From: Yinghuangia aomiensis
GTDB taxonomy: Bacteria > Actinomycetota > Actinomycetes > Streptomycetales > Streptomycetaceae
DNA: 64,000 nt
Reading direction: 5' to 3'
Assembly: GCF_039542225.1 (NCBI RefSeq)
Contig: NZ_BAABHS010000036.1
Location: 1 to 64,000 of the forward strand
Every line of letters starts with the position of its first letter. The stretch's first letter is position 1. The notes beneath the pieces are model-generated. The model did not search any database, was not told where the DNA came from, and was given only the letters and a program-made list of their open reading frames with translations. The position numbers and the translations under genes were made by a program. Of this stretch, positions 50,497 through 59,490 are shown piece by piece.

Positions 50497-53400
50497 TTAC
50501 TCCCGCATGTCGTCCACCAACTCGGCCAGCTTGCGTTCGCTGCGGGCCTGCCACGGGAGCGCGCCGTAGGCGGCATTGGCCGCGACCGCCGCGCCGAGTT
50601 CGCGGATGGCTTGCGCGCGGTCACCGCACGCGGCGGCGCCCACGCCCAGGAAATAGCGGACCGAGCCCAGGTACGCGATGCTGCCGTACACGGCCGGCCC
50701 GTCCGCGTGCGGGCGAATCCGGTCCATCGCCACCCGCACCTCGTCGACGCGGCCCAGCCCGGCCAGGACTTCGACCCGCAGGCAATCCGCGGCCAGCGAC
50801 TGCCAACTGCCCGCGAACCCCGGCGGCGAAGCGGGCGGCAGATGCTGCGCCGCCAGATCGGGACGTCCGGCCAACAGCGCCGCCCGCGCGACCTGGGCAT
50901 GGAACGCCGGATAGGGCGAGCCCTTCACCAGCTCGATCAGCTGCGGCAACGCCGCCGCCAGGTTCCCCTCCAACTCCGCTACCTGCGCCAGCGCGTTGCC
51001 TTCGCACTCCGCATGCCCCACCAACGTCGTCGCGCGGTGCTGCCGCACCGCGGCCGGAAGTATCGCCGCCAGATCCGCCGTACGCCCGGCCATGTGCATG
51101 CGCAGAAAATCCCACCACTGCATCTGGATCGCCGAACTGCTGCGCCGCAGCCGCGCCACCAGCGCCGCACACGCGGCCCGCTGCTCGTCGGACTCCGGGA
51201 CACGCCCGAGTTCGAGCAGCACGATGCCGCGGAAGAACCGGGCCACCAACTCCACGTCGGCATGTCCGGTGGCGACGGCCAGGTCCGTGAGTTCCTCGGT
51301 GGTCGCCAGCCGCGCGGCTGCCGTGCCGGGGAACCACGTGGCGAGGTAGTGGCAGCCCAGCGCGTAGGCGAGCGTTTCCGGGTCGCCCAGCTCCCGCGCT
51401 TCGGCGACCGCCTCCGTGGCAAGCGCGTCGGAACGCTCCGCGTCCCACGTGAAGACGAGTTCGACCGCAAGACCGGCGGTCGCCCGGCAGCGCAGCGGGC
51501 CGGGCGGCAGTTCGATACGGCACCGTTCGAGTACGGCGATGACCTCGTGGTCGACCTCCGTGTACTCGCGCCAGTTCCACAACTCCGTCCCGCCGACCGC
51601 GATCGCCGCCAACGCCACCAACTCGATGTCGGCCAGCTCCCGCGCCAACCTGATCGCCTCGCCCAACGCCCGCTTCGCACCCGCAAGATCCCCCACCCGG
51701 CGACGCGCGACCCCGAGCCCGTGCATGACGTCGAACCGCACCCGCGGGTCGACACCACGCCGCCCCGCGACCAGATCCGCGGTCCGCTCCCAGCGCGCGC
51801 ACGCGTCGTCGTACGCATACTGCAGACCCGCCTGCCGCGCCGCGGCGATCCCGTGCCGCGCCGCGGAACCGACCAGCGCCGGACGCAGCGCCGAGCCGAA
51901 CGCCAGGTGGTAGGCGACGCTGTCGAGGAGTTCGGGATGCTCGGGCAGCCATGCTTCGAGGACGGCACCTATGTCGCCGTGCATGCGTCCGCGCCGTCCC
52001 GCACCGAGGTCGTCGTAGAGCGTCTCGCGGACGAGCGCGTGCGTGAACCTGTAGCGCGCGAGACCCGTCTCCTCGAGGAGCCCGTGCGCGACCGCGGCAT
52101 CGCACGCGTCCACGAGATCGTCGAAGGGCGTGCCCGACACCGCGGCCAGCAGATCGACGTCGACGTCGCGCCCCACGACCGACGCGAGACGCAGCAGCGT
52201 CCGCGTCGTCTCGGAGATCAACCCGACCCGCCTTCGCACCACATCGCGGACGCCGTCCGGGATGGCCGACGAGTGCAGGTCGAAATCCGTATCCCGCCCG
52301 AGCAGCCGCGCCAACTCACGCGCATAGAAAGGATTGCCGTCCGCCCGCGCGTGAATCAGATTCGCCGTCGCGCCGTCGATGTCGGCACGTACGGACTGCC
52401 GCAGCAGCTCGCCTATCTCGGCCGGATCCAGCCCCGACAGCCGCAACCGCAGCGGATGCAGGCGCGCCAACGTCGCCAGACAGGCATCCAGTGCGGAATC
52501 CGACCGCGCATGGTTGTCCCGCAGCGTGACCGCCACCAGCACCGGCTGCCCGGCCAGCATCTCGGCTGCATAGCCGAGCAGATGCAGAGAGGACGGGTCG
52601 GCCCAGTGGATGTCGTCGAGCACGACGGCGACCGGGCCGTGGGCCGTGGCATCGGTGATCAGGGCATGAGTGACGGACTCGTAGACGCGCAACGGCGCAC
52701 TGGCGGAAGCGAAGCCGACGGCGTCGGCGGACGGGTCGCCGGGGAGCGGGCCGAGGACGGTGGGAGGTGACGCGTGGGCCGGTCCGGGTGCCGGCATGGG
52801 CGTGGGTGTCGGTGTTGCCGTGCCGAGGTTCCGCAGAACGGCATGCCATGGCCAGAACGCCGGGGCTGCGTCGGTCTCCGGACACCGCCCCCGCAGCACC
52901 CGTACCCCCACCTCGCCCGCAAGCCGCTCCAACTCGGCCAACAGCCGCGTCTTGCCGATTCCCGGCTCACCGCTGACGACCACGAGGGCACCGTGCCCGG
53001 CACGGGTGTCGGCGAGCGCTTGCGCCAGAGCGTGGCGCTGGGGGTGGCGGCCGATGTGGGGGAGCAGACCGCCGGGGGGAGGGATGGAGGTCGCGCGGCG
53101 GCCATCGGGGTCACGCGGTCGGAGGGAGGTGCCGAGAGTCGAGGCGTCTTCGGGTGCTCCGTCGGTCTGGGGCGAGAGGACGTCTGATGTGTCGGGGTTG
53201 TTTGGTGGCGCGGACGTCGGTGTCGGATGGTGAGCTTCGTGGGGCTGTGTTGCTGCGGAGGTGGTGGCTGCTTGCGGGCCTGTGCCGGTGGGCGTTTGCG
53301 GGCCGACGCGCGTGCTTGCGGCCGCCGCTGCCGCCTCCGTGCGTGCGTCCGCCTGTGTGCGTGAGCGTGCCGATGGATCGGTATGCGCCCGCGCGCCTGA

Positions 53401-54909
53401 GTCCTTATCTGTGCCTTCTTCCGCGGCGGCGCTTGCGTGTGCTTGCGGGCCCCTGGTCGCTTGCCCGCTCGTGCTTGCGCCCGCTTCCGCGCGTGCCGAC
53501 ATGCTCGGTTCTCCGCGGGTGTGCGCGTGCGGGCCCCGGCTCGTGCCCGCACGCCCCGCGTCGTTTGTGCTCGTGTATGCCCGCGCGCGGGCATGCGGCA
53601 CCGCGCCGATGCTCGCCTGCGCGCCCCTGTCCGTGGTCGCGGGCCCTTCCGCATGCGCGTCCGGGCCTGGTCCCGGGCCCGCGTTCGGGCCGGTCTCCGC
53701 GCCTGCGTTCGCGCCCGTCGCCGTTTCGGCGCCTGCGCGCGCAGTCGGCTCTGCGGCGGCTTTCGCTGTGGGCCTCGTGCTCGCTGGGGTGCCCGTGCTC
53801 GACCCCGCGGTCGCCGGGGTACCGGCGCCCGCGGTCGCCTCCGTGCTCGTGCCAGTGCGCGCGTGCGGGCCCGTACCTGTGCTCGTGCTCGCCTGCGCGT
53901 GCGAGCTGGGGCTCGTCCCCGCTTCCGTGCCGGACCGTGCGCTTGCGTCCGCGCCCGCGTTGGGGCCCCCACGCGCACCTACACCCGCGCCTCGCGCCCG
54001 CGGTCCCGTTCCGCTGCTGCCGACCTCCGCTCCGGACTCCAGCCGGGCCTGCGCTCCCGCCACCACCCCCATCCCCGCGACGTCCCCGACGTCCAATCGC
54101 GGCGCCTGGCGCAGGATGTCCCGTTCCAAGTCCCGCACCATCGGGCACGGGTCCACGCCCAGTTCGTCGGCCAAGCGGCGTCGATTCGCGGCCAGCACGG
54201 CAAGTGCGTCGGCCTGCCGTCCGGCCCGATACAACGCCAGCGCCCACAGCTCGGCCAGCCGCTCGCGGAACGGGTGTTCGCGCGTGAGCCGCTCGGCGTC
54301 CAGAACCACCTCGGCGTGGCGGCGCAGCGCGAGTAGCGCGTCGAGGCGCAATTCCGCCGCCGCCAGCCGAAGTTCGGTGAGGCGGCCGGCTTCCTCACGG
54401 GGGCCGGGAAGGTCCGCGGTGTCTGCGTACGCCGCGCCCTTCCACAGCGTGAGCGCGGCGTCGACGCGACTCAGCGCAGCGGCCGGGTCGCCGTCGGCCG
54501 CCGCGGACTGCGCGTCGTCGACCCCCGACACGAACCGGTCGGCGTCCACGGCCCTCGCGGGCGGCCGCAGTTCGTATCCGACCGACGTGGTGACGAGCAG
54601 CTTCGACGGCGTTCGAGGCCGCCGCCCCGGCTCGAGCGCGGACCGCAGCCGCGACACGCAGACTTGCAGCGCCGTCAATGCCGTCGTCGGCGGATTACCG
54701 GCCCACAGATCGTCGACGAGCCGCTCCGGCGCTACGGACGACGGCCGCGCGGCGGTCAGCGACGCGAGGACCATGCGTTCCCGACGCCCCGCAATCGCGA
54801 CGTCGGCGCCGCCCAGCGACACCGCCAACGGCCCGAGCACCGAGATCCGCAGCTCCGGCCCGGAAGGTCCCGGCGACGGCACCGCCGAGCCCGGAAGATT
54901 CTGGGACAC
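50497..54909 (-). CDS. AfsR/SARP-type regulator with AAA ATPase and TPR regions
   Basis: About 1470 residues from GTG 54909 (ATG 54972 is an alternative). Order: OmpR-type winged helix (about 20-115, LRISVLGPLAVSLGGADVAI, TALQVCVSRLRSALEP), bacterial transcriptional activation domain (about 120-265, RLTELRLAAAELRLDALLAL, ALYRAGRQADALAVLAANRR), a low-complexity linker (about 276-606), AAA ATPase with Walker A GEPGIGKTRLL (about 643-651) and Walker B VVLDDIHWAD (about 760), then about 600 residues of TPR-like helices. This is the SARP-AAA-TPR type that controls secondary metabolism in response to phosphorylation or nucleotide; no biosynthetic cluster is next to it, so its targets lie elsewhere. 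Confidence 0.92.
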   Translation of the reverse strand: MSQNLPGSAVPSPGPSGPELRISVLGPLAVSLGGADVAIAGRRERMVLASLTAARPSSVAPERLVDDLWAGNPPTTALTALQVCVSRLRSALEPGRRPRTPSKLLVTTSVGYELRPPARAVDADRFVSGVDDAQSAAADGDPAAALSRVDAALTLWKGAAYADTADLPGPREEAGRLTELRLAAAELRLDALLALRRHAEVVLDAERLTREHPFRERLAELWALALYRAGRQADALAVLAANRRRLADELGVDPCPMVRDLERDILRQAPRLDVGDVAGMGVVAGAQARLESGAEVGSSGTGPRARGAGVGARGGPNAGADASARSGTEAGTSPSSHAQASTSTGTGPHARTGTSTEATAGAGTPATAGSSTGTPASTRPTAKAAAEPTARAGAETATGANAGAETGPNAGPGPGPDAHAEGPATTDRGAQASIGAVPHARARAYTSTNDAGRAGTSRGPHAHTRGEPSMSARAEAGASTSGQATRGPQAHASAAAEEGTDKDSGARAHTDPSARSRTQADARTEAAAAAASTRVGPQTPTGTGPQAATTSAATQPHEAHHPTPTSAPPNNPDTSDVLSPQTDGAPEDASTLGTSLRPRDPDGRRATSIPPPGGLLPHIGRHPQRHALAQALADTRAGHGALVVVSGEPGIGKTRLLAELERLAGEVGVRVLRGRCPETDAAPAFWPWHAVLRNLGTATPTPTPMPAPGPAHASPPTVLGPLPGDPSADAVGFASASAPLRVYESVTHALITDATAHGPVAVVLDDIHWADPSSLHLLGYAAEMLAGQPVLVAVTLRDNHARSDSALDACLATLARLHPLRLRLSGLDPAEIGELLRQSVRADIDGATANLIHARADGNPFYARELARLLGRDTDFDLHSSAIPDGVRDVVRRRVGLISETTRTLLRLASVVGRDVDVDLLAAVSGTPFDDLVDACDAAVAHGLLEETGLARYRFTHALVRETLYDDLGAGRRGRMHGDIGAVLEAWLPEHPELLDSVAYHLAFGSALRPALVGSAARHGIAAARQAGLQYAYDDACARWERTADLVAGRRGVDPRVRFDVMHGLGVARRRVGDLAGAKRALGEAIRLARELADIELVALAAIAVGGTELWNWREYTEVDHEVIAVLERCRIELPPGPLRCRATAGLAVELVFTWDAERSDALATEAVAEARELGDPETLAYALGCHYLATWFPGTAAARLATTEELTDLAVATGHADVELVARFFRGIVLLELGRVPESDEQRAACAALVARLRRSSSAIQMQWWDFLRMHMAGRTADLAAILPAAVRQHRATTLVGHAECEGNALAQVAELEGNLAAALPQLIELVKGSPYPAFHAQVARAALLAGRPDLAAQHLPPASPPGFAGSWQSLAADCLRVEVLAGLGRVDEVRVAMDRIRPHADGPAVYGSIAYLGSVRYFLGVGAAACGDRAQAIRELGAAVAANAAYGALPWQARSERKLAELVDDMRE
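53090..54080. repeat. Degenerate low-complexity tract encoding a disordered linker
   Basis: About 990 bases of imperfect, short-period GC repeats within the AfsR-like gene. On the coding strand they read as an Ala/Gly/Thr/Ser/Pro/Arg mixture with recurrent AxAxTG-like patterns (ATAGAGTPATAGSSTGTP and similar). Several phases on both strands stay open for over 1 kb, which is a consequence of the composition and not of overlapping genes. Confidence 0.75.
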
Positions 54910-55055
54910 CCCGTCCCCCCAAGTGTGCGTGTGATGTGGTCCGCTCCCCACCCCTAAGGAACGTGCCCACATGATCGCGCACCCCGCCGGCGAAATGGAC
55001 CCGTCAAGTCCGCCCCTGTGGATAACCCGGCGTTCCGGGGGAGAAGGCCCGCCCG

Positions 55056-55265
55056 TCATTCACAGCGGGCCCGCGCGGTGGTCGCGCTGTGCGCCGACCA
55101 GGACGAAACCGGCGCTCCCACCGTCGCCTTCGGGGCGACGGCGTGCGCACCCGAATCGTCCTCGCCGTCCACGAGCATCACCCGCAGGCGGTCGGCGTTG
55201 CTCACCAAGCCCAGCCGTTGCCGTGCCGAACTCGTCAGCCACGCCTTGAGCCCGCCGTCGGCCAC
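55056..55265 (-). other. Possible small gene or gene remnant (69 codons)
   Basis: GTG 55265 opens a frame with clean high-GC codon use: ADGGLKAWLTSSARQRLGLV then SNADRLRVMLVDGEDDSGAH and a Ser/Ala-rich end. Codon-like signal also extends 5' of the GTG up to the end of the XRE gene, so it could be the 3' part of an older gene. No family recognised. Confidence 0.3.
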
Positions 55266-55317
55266 GCCACACCGAACCTGCTCGACCGCCGCCTCCGCAC
55301 GCGGGTACAGGCCGCCC

Positions 55318-55896
55318 TCACACGTGTTCCAACACCAACACCGCGCGAGTCCCCGCCTCCAACGCCCGGAACACGTGCGGAACATCGCCCGGATAGGCGA
55401 TGTAGTCCCCCGGCCCCAGCTCGACCGGCTCCTCGGCTGTTCCCACCAGCGCGCGGCCCGCGCCGATCACCACGTGTTCCAGGACCCCGGGCATGTGCGG
55501 ATCGGAGGAACGCCCGGGACCCGGCTCGGCGGCGATGTTGTACACGTCCCGGCGGGCGCCCGGCGGCGATGCCGAAAGCAGGATCGCCTGATAGTCGGAC
55601 TCCGCCGAGTGCACCGCGGGCCCCTGCCCCGCCCGGATCACCCGCGTCTCCGGGCGGCCCGGAGCGAGGAGCCGCGAGAACGGGATCTCCAAGGCGACGC
55701 ACAACGCCCAGAGCGTCTCCAAGCTCGGATTGCCCGTCCCCGACTCCAATTGCGACAGGGTCGACTTGGCCACCCCCGCCCGGCGCGCGACTTCGCCCAT
55801 CGACAGGCCGGCACGGACCCGCTCGCGGCGCAGGGCACGGGCGATCAGCTCGATGGGGGCCCGGAACGGGGCGGCATCCTCGGCCAAAGTGTTCAC
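55318..55896 (-). CDS. XRE-cupin transcriptional regulator
   Basis: 192 residues: XRE HTH (LIARALRRERVRAGLSMGEVARRAGVAKSTLSQLESGTGNPSLETLWALCVAL) and a cupin sensor (HVVIGAGRALVGTAEEPVEL, GDYIAYPGDVPHVFRAL). Such proteins sit beside azlCD and control branched-chain amino acid export. Divergent from azlC with two overlapping inverted repeats in the 57-base gap. GTG start with weak ribosome-binding site. Confidence 0.92.
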   Translation of the reverse strand: MNTLAEDAAPFRAPIELIARALRRERVRAGLSMGEVARRAGVAKSTLSQLESGTGNPSLETLWALCVALEIPFSRLLAPGRPETRVIRAGQGPAVHSAESDYQAILLSASPPGARRDVYNIAAEPGPGRSSDPHMPGVLEHVVIGAGRALVGTAEEPVELGPGDYIAYPGDVPHVFRALEAGTRAVLVLEHV

Positions 55897-55910
55897 TCCA
55901 GCGTCTCATC

Positions 55911-55949
55911 GTTCGTCTTGACGAACACCCTACCGGTGTTCACTATAAA
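55911..55949. promoter_or_regulatory. XRE-cupin operators and azlC promoter
   Basis: GTTCGTC-tt-GACGAAC (55911-55926) and GAACACC-ctacc-GGTGTTC (55923-55941) are two perfect 7-bp inverted repeats that share bases GAAC at 55923-55926. TATAAA (55944-55949) follows, with the azlC ATG at 55954. The -10 box is so close to the ATG that the message would be leaderless. GTGTTCAC also occurs at the regulator's own start (55889-55896). Confidence 0.7.
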
Positions 55950-55953
55950 CGTC

Positions 55954-56646
55954 ATGCGTTCGATGTGGAGAACACTCGACGGCGCCCAAGCCCGCGACAT
56001 AGCCCTCGTCTGCCTGGCCGTGGGCGTGATCGGCGTGTCCTACGGCGCGGCGTCCGCCTCGGCCGGATTCCCGTGGTGGTTCCCTGCCCTGACCGGGGCG
56101 TTGGTGCTGGCCGCCTCCTCGGAATTCCTCTTCCTCGGCATCCTCGCCGCCGGCGGCGGCCCGCTCGCCGCACTGGGCGCCGGCCTCCTGGTGAACGCCC
56201 GCCATCTGCCCTTCGGCTTCGCCGTCCCCGACGTCCTCGGCCGCGGCTGGGCGCGGCTGCTCGGGACACACCTCATGAACGACGAGACCGTCGTCTTCGC
56301 CGTGGCCCAAGACGGCCTCCCGCGCAAACGCGCCGCCTACTGGACCTGCGGCCTTGGCATCCTCGTCTGCTGGCCTACCGGCGCGCTCCTGGGCGCACTA
56401 CTCGGCAGCATCGTCCACGACACCGCCGCACTCGGCCTTGATGCGATGTTCCCCGCGGTGATCGCGGCCCTGATCCTGCCCGCCCTCAAGGTGCGCACCA
56501 CACGCCGGGCCGCCACGGCCGCAGCAGCGCTCGCCCTTGCGCTGACCCCCGCCCTGCCCGCAGGGCTCCCCGTACTCGTCGGGCTCGCCGGGCTCGTCTT
56601 CTGCCGCAACACCGCGGCCCCGGACGCCGGGAGCGACCTGCCATGA
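55954..56646 (+). CDS. azlC: AzlC-family branched-chain amino acid exporter, large subunit
   Basis: 230 residues with about six hydrophobic helices: YGAASASAGFPWWFPALTGA, ASSEFLFLGILAAGGGPLAA, and GLLVNARHLPFGFAVPDVLG, the AzlC hallmark (NxRHLxFG). With AzlD it exports branched-chain amino acids or their analogues. No ribosome-binding site is visible, in line with a leaderless message. Overlaps azlD by four bases (ATGA). Confidence 0.92.
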   Translation: MRSMWRTLDGAQARDIALVCLAVGVIGVSYGAASASAGFPWWFPALTGALVLAASSEFLFLGILAAGGGPLAALGAGLLVNARHLPFGFAVPDVLGRGWARLLGTHLMNDETVVFAVAQDGLPRKRAAYWTCGLGILVCWPTGALLGALLGSIVHDTAALGLDAMFPAVIAALILPALKVRTTRRAATAAAALALALTPALPAGLPVLVGLAGLVFCRNTAAPDAGSDLP

Positions 56647-56966
56647 CAGCGACTTCCCCCATCGTCGCCGCCATGCTGGCCCTGGCGGCGGGCACCTTCC
56701 TCCTCCGCCTCGCCGGCCCCGCACTACGCGCCCGCGTCCGCTTCCCCCCGCCGGCCGAACACCTGCTGGAAGCCTCCGCCGTCGTCCTCCTGGCCGGACT
56801 CCTCGCCGTCTCCGCCTGCTTCGAAGGCCACAGCCCCGCAGGCCCCGCGCGCCTGCTCGGCGTCCTCACCGGCGCACTGCTCGCCTGGCGACGAGCCCCG
56901 TTCCTGGCCGTCGTCCTCGGCGCGGCAACGACCACCGCCCTGCTGCGCCTCCTCGGACTCAACTGA
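56643..56966 (+). CDS. azlD: AzlD-family exporter small subunit
   Basis: 107 residues, four hydrophobic helices, with the typical AGTFLLRLAGPALRARVRFP start and AWRRAPFLAVVLGAATTTALLRLLG end. Functions with AzlC; coupled by a four-base overlap. Confidence 0.9.
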   Translation: MTATSPIVAAMLALAAGTFLLRLAGPALRARVRFPPPAEHLLEASAVVLLAGLLAVSACFEGHSPAGPARLLGVLTGALLAWRRAPFLAVVLGAATTTALLRLLGLN

Positions 56967-56983
56967 CAACCACACGTGTGGGC

Positions 56984-58612
56984 TCAGTGCCCCACCGACG
57001 ACTCCAGCCGCGCCCGCCGCAGGGCGAACCACGCCCCGACAGCCGCCAGCAGAATCACCACCGACCCGACCGCGGCCGCGATGTGCAAGCCGTCGAGGAA
57101 GGCGCCCTGGGCAGATGCCGACAGCGCCGAACCCATCTGATCCGGCAGACGGGTCGCGGCGTCGACGGCACCCGCGAACGAGTCGTTCGCCGCATGCGTC
57201 GTCCCCGCGTCCATGCCCGCGGGGACCGCCAAATGACTGCGGTACACCCCGGTGATCACCGAACCGAGCAGGGCGATGCCCAAGGCCGCGCCGAGTTCGT
57301 ACGCGGTCTCCGAAATCGCCGACGCCGCACCCGCATTCTCCTTCGGCGCGTTCGACATGATCAGGTCGGCGGTCACCGTGAACGACAGGCCCGCGCCAAG
57401 GCCCACCAGCATCAGCGCCACACCCACCAGCGGGTACGGCGTCGAGGCATCGAGCACCGGCAGCACGCCCAGGCCCAGCCCCACCGCGGCAAGCCCGGCC
57501 GTGACCGCGACCCGCGGGGAGACACGCCGTGCCACCGAACCGGCGGCCAGACCGGTCACGATCGAACCGATCGTGGCCGGCAGCTCGGCCAGACCCGCCT
57601 GCAGCGGACTGCGCCCCTGCACGAGCTGGAAGTACTGGGAGAGGAAGAACACCACACCCGCAAGGCCGAACACCGTCAGCAGATCGGCGAGCACCGCCCC
57701 TGAGAACGTCCGGTTACGGAACAGCCGTACGTCCAACAGCGGTACGCGCAGGGTGAACTGGCGGCGCGTGAACCAGACGAGCGCGGCGACACCGGCAAGG
57801 CCGACCGCCACCACCTCGACGCCGACGCCATTGGCCGCAGCGTCCTTGATCGCATACACGACCGCCACCATGCCGACCAGCGACAGCAGTGCGCTCGGAA
57901 TATCCCAAGGCCCGGGGGAGGGGTTCTTCGACTCGGGCAGCAGGCGGATACCGACCACGATCAGCAGGGCCATCACCGGCAGGTTGATCAGAAAGACCGA
58001 GCCCCACCAGAAGTGCTCCAACAGGAACCCGCCGACGACCGGCCCGACCGCCGCGCCCGCCATCGACATGGCACCCCACACGCCGATCGCGAAACTGCGC
58101 TCGCGCGCGTCGGGGAACAGGTTGCGGATCAGCGCCAGCGTGGACGGCATCAGCGTCGCACCGGCGGCACCCATCGCCGCACGAGCGGCGATCAGCGCCT
58201 CGGCGTTCGGCGCGTACGCCGCCACGACCGAAAGCGCCCCGAACGCCGCCGAGCCCCACAACAGGAGCTTCTTCCGCCCCCACCGATCGCCGAGCGTGCC
58301 CATGGTGACCAGAAGGCCCGCGATGACGAACGAGTAGGCGTCACCGATCCACAGCAGTTGCTCACCGGAAGGGTGCAGGTCGGCACTCAGGAACGGAACG
58401 GCCAAGCCGAGGACGGTGGCGTCGATCGCGACGAGCAGCACCGCGAGGACCAGCACGGGCAGCGCGACCCAGCGGCCGGGGTGCCCGAGGGCGGGCGGCT
58501 TCTCGGCGGACGCCGGCGGGTCGCCGAGCATCGCCGTCCCGGCAGCACGCGCGGGATTCCCCGCCGGGCCGGCCGTCGGACCGCTGGTCGAATTGTCTAC
58601 GGGCTTGCTCAC
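56984..58612 (-). CDS. MFS drug efflux transporter, DHA2 (14-TMS) family
   Basis: 542 residues. VLLVAIDATVLGLAVPFLSA (motif D1-like with Asp), GDRWGRKKLLLWGSAAFG (motif A), AGAAVGPVVGGFLLEHFWWGSVFLINLPV (motif C) and 14 helices mark the QacA/LfrA/SmvA multidrug group that expels quaternary ammonium and other cationic drugs with protons. A perfect palindrome lies 126 bases upstream. The local TetR gene expected for it is absent. Confidence 0.92.
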   Translation of the reverse strand: MSKPVDNSTSGPTAGPAGNPARAAGTAMLGDPPASAEKPPALGHPGRWVALPVLVLAVLLVAIDATVLGLAVPFLSADLHPSGEQLLWIGDAYSFVIAGLLVTMGTLGDRWGRKKLLLWGSAAFGALSVVAAYAPNAEALIAARAAMGAAGATLMPSTLALIRNLFPDARERSFAIGVWGAMSMAGAAVGPVVGGFLLEHFWWGSVFLINLPVMALLIVVGIRLLPESKNPSPGPWDIPSALLSLVGMVAVVYAIKDAAANGVGVEVVAVGLAGVAALVWFTRRQFTLRVPLLDVRLFRNRTFSGAVLADLLTVFGLAGVVFFLSQYFQLVQGRSPLQAGLAELPATIGSIVTGLAAGSVARRVSPRVAVTAGLAAVGLGLGVLPVLDASTPYPLVGVALMLVGLGAGLSFTVTADLIMSNAPKENAGAASAISETAYELGAALGIALLGSVITGVYRSHLAVPAGMDAGTTHAANDSFAGAVDAATRLPDQMGSALSASAQGAFLDGLHIAAAVGSVVILLAAVGAWFALRRARLESSVGH

Positions 58613-58737
58613 GCTGGTGTCCGGGACTGTGAAAGGTGCATGGCTGTGGGTTGCTGCGGCCCTGCGGCGACACGGGCCTCCCGATTAGGCAGGGCGCGAG
58701 GCCCGTCGTCAGGGCATTGAAGCGATCTTAGCTCAAG

Positions 58738-58755
58738 TGAGACATGCATGTCTCA
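58738..58755. promoter_or_regulatory. Perfect 18-bp palindrome upstream of the efflux gene
   Basis: TGAGACATGCATGTCTCA is identical to its reverse complement. It lies between the DHA2 efflux gene (minus strand) and the HAD remnant (plus strand). Size and symmetry fit a TetR-family operator. No TetR gene lies next to it; the repressor may be elsewhere or lost. Confidence 0.7.
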
Positions 58756-58822
58756 TCAGATACCGGATCGTTGCGCGGGGCGCCGGACCACCGCGTCTTC
58801 GCCGCCTTCAACAGCGGAGTCG

Positions 58823-59218
58823 ACGCCCGCTCCGGGCGCAGCCGACGTCCTCGCCGGACCGCGGCACCGGGAGTTGCTTTACAGCGTCGCGTCGCCCTGC
58901 GACCATGCCCGGCTCGACCTCACCCTGGACCGCTCTGGCCTGCGTGCCCACCTTCCGGGCCCCTGGTCTCCAGCGCCGAGCACGTCGCGGGCGTCGGCAA
59001 GCCTGCCCCGACGCCTTCCTCCACGCCGCCCGCGCGATGGGCGTGGCGTCCGGCGACTGCCTGCCGGTCGCGGACAGCCGAAACGGCATGCTCGCCGCCC
59101 GTGCCGCGGGGATGGGCATCCTCGGCTACACCGCACTGATGCCGCCCGACCGACTCCCGGCGGCCGGGCGGCGGGACTGATCGGCGACCTGCGTGAGGTC
59201 CTTCAGGAGTTGTCCTGA
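58823..59218 (+). pseudogene. HAD-superfamily phosphatase remnant with three frameshifts
   Basis: Reading in successive phases gives one beta-phosphoglucomutase-like protein tail: GAADVLAG..YSVASPCDHARLDLTLDRSGLRAHLPG (phase of 58748), PLVSSAEHVAGVGKPAP (phase of 58744), PDAFLHAARAMGVASGDCLPVADSRNGMLAARAAGMGILGYTALMP (phase of 58737), then GLIGDLREVLQELS (phase of 58748). Each break can be mended by adding one G or C in a short G/C run (about 58962, 59010, 59170). The N-terminal third with the DxD nucleophile is missing, so this is a dead gene even if some indels were base-call errors. Confidence 0.75.
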
Positions 59219-59283
59219 GCGGGGAGCACACCGCGGCCGGCGCCCCGCCCTGCGTGGTCCTCGGTACGTCCCGGTCCCGGCTC

Positions 59284-59370
59284 GGTAAGTCGCCGCTTAG
59301 TCGGCGGTAAGTCAGCATCTTCCCTCGGCCCGGCAGCCGGTAAGTCGACCGCAAGTCACCGGTTAGCCCG
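59284..59370. repeat. Cluster of GGTAAGTC repeats
   Basis: GGTAAGTC at 59284, 59306 and 59339, with related GCAAGTC at 59351 and CTTAGTC at 59296, in the region between the HAD remnant and the metallo-hydrolase gene, about 120-210 bases upstream of the latter. Repeat spacings are 22 and 33 bases, multiples of the helical pitch. It may be a regulator array. Confidence 0.5.
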
Positions 59371-59490
59371 GTGCGGGAATCTCGTCACGTCGGCAGGACA
59401 GGGGGGACCGCCCGGGACGGCCGGCGACACCGACCCGACCGGGCGCGCTCCACGCGTGCCGACGCGCCCCGAAGTACCGAGGAGATGGCC

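Noticed and set aside
50497..54909. Antibiotic biosynthetic cluster implied by the SARP-type regulator
   Set aside because: No polyketide synthase, peptide synthetase, terpene or RiPP gene in the window.
53154..54934. Long plus-strand frames opposite the AfsR-like gene
   Set aside because: They arise from the low-complexity tract, with Cys/Arg/Pro-rich sequence and no domain.
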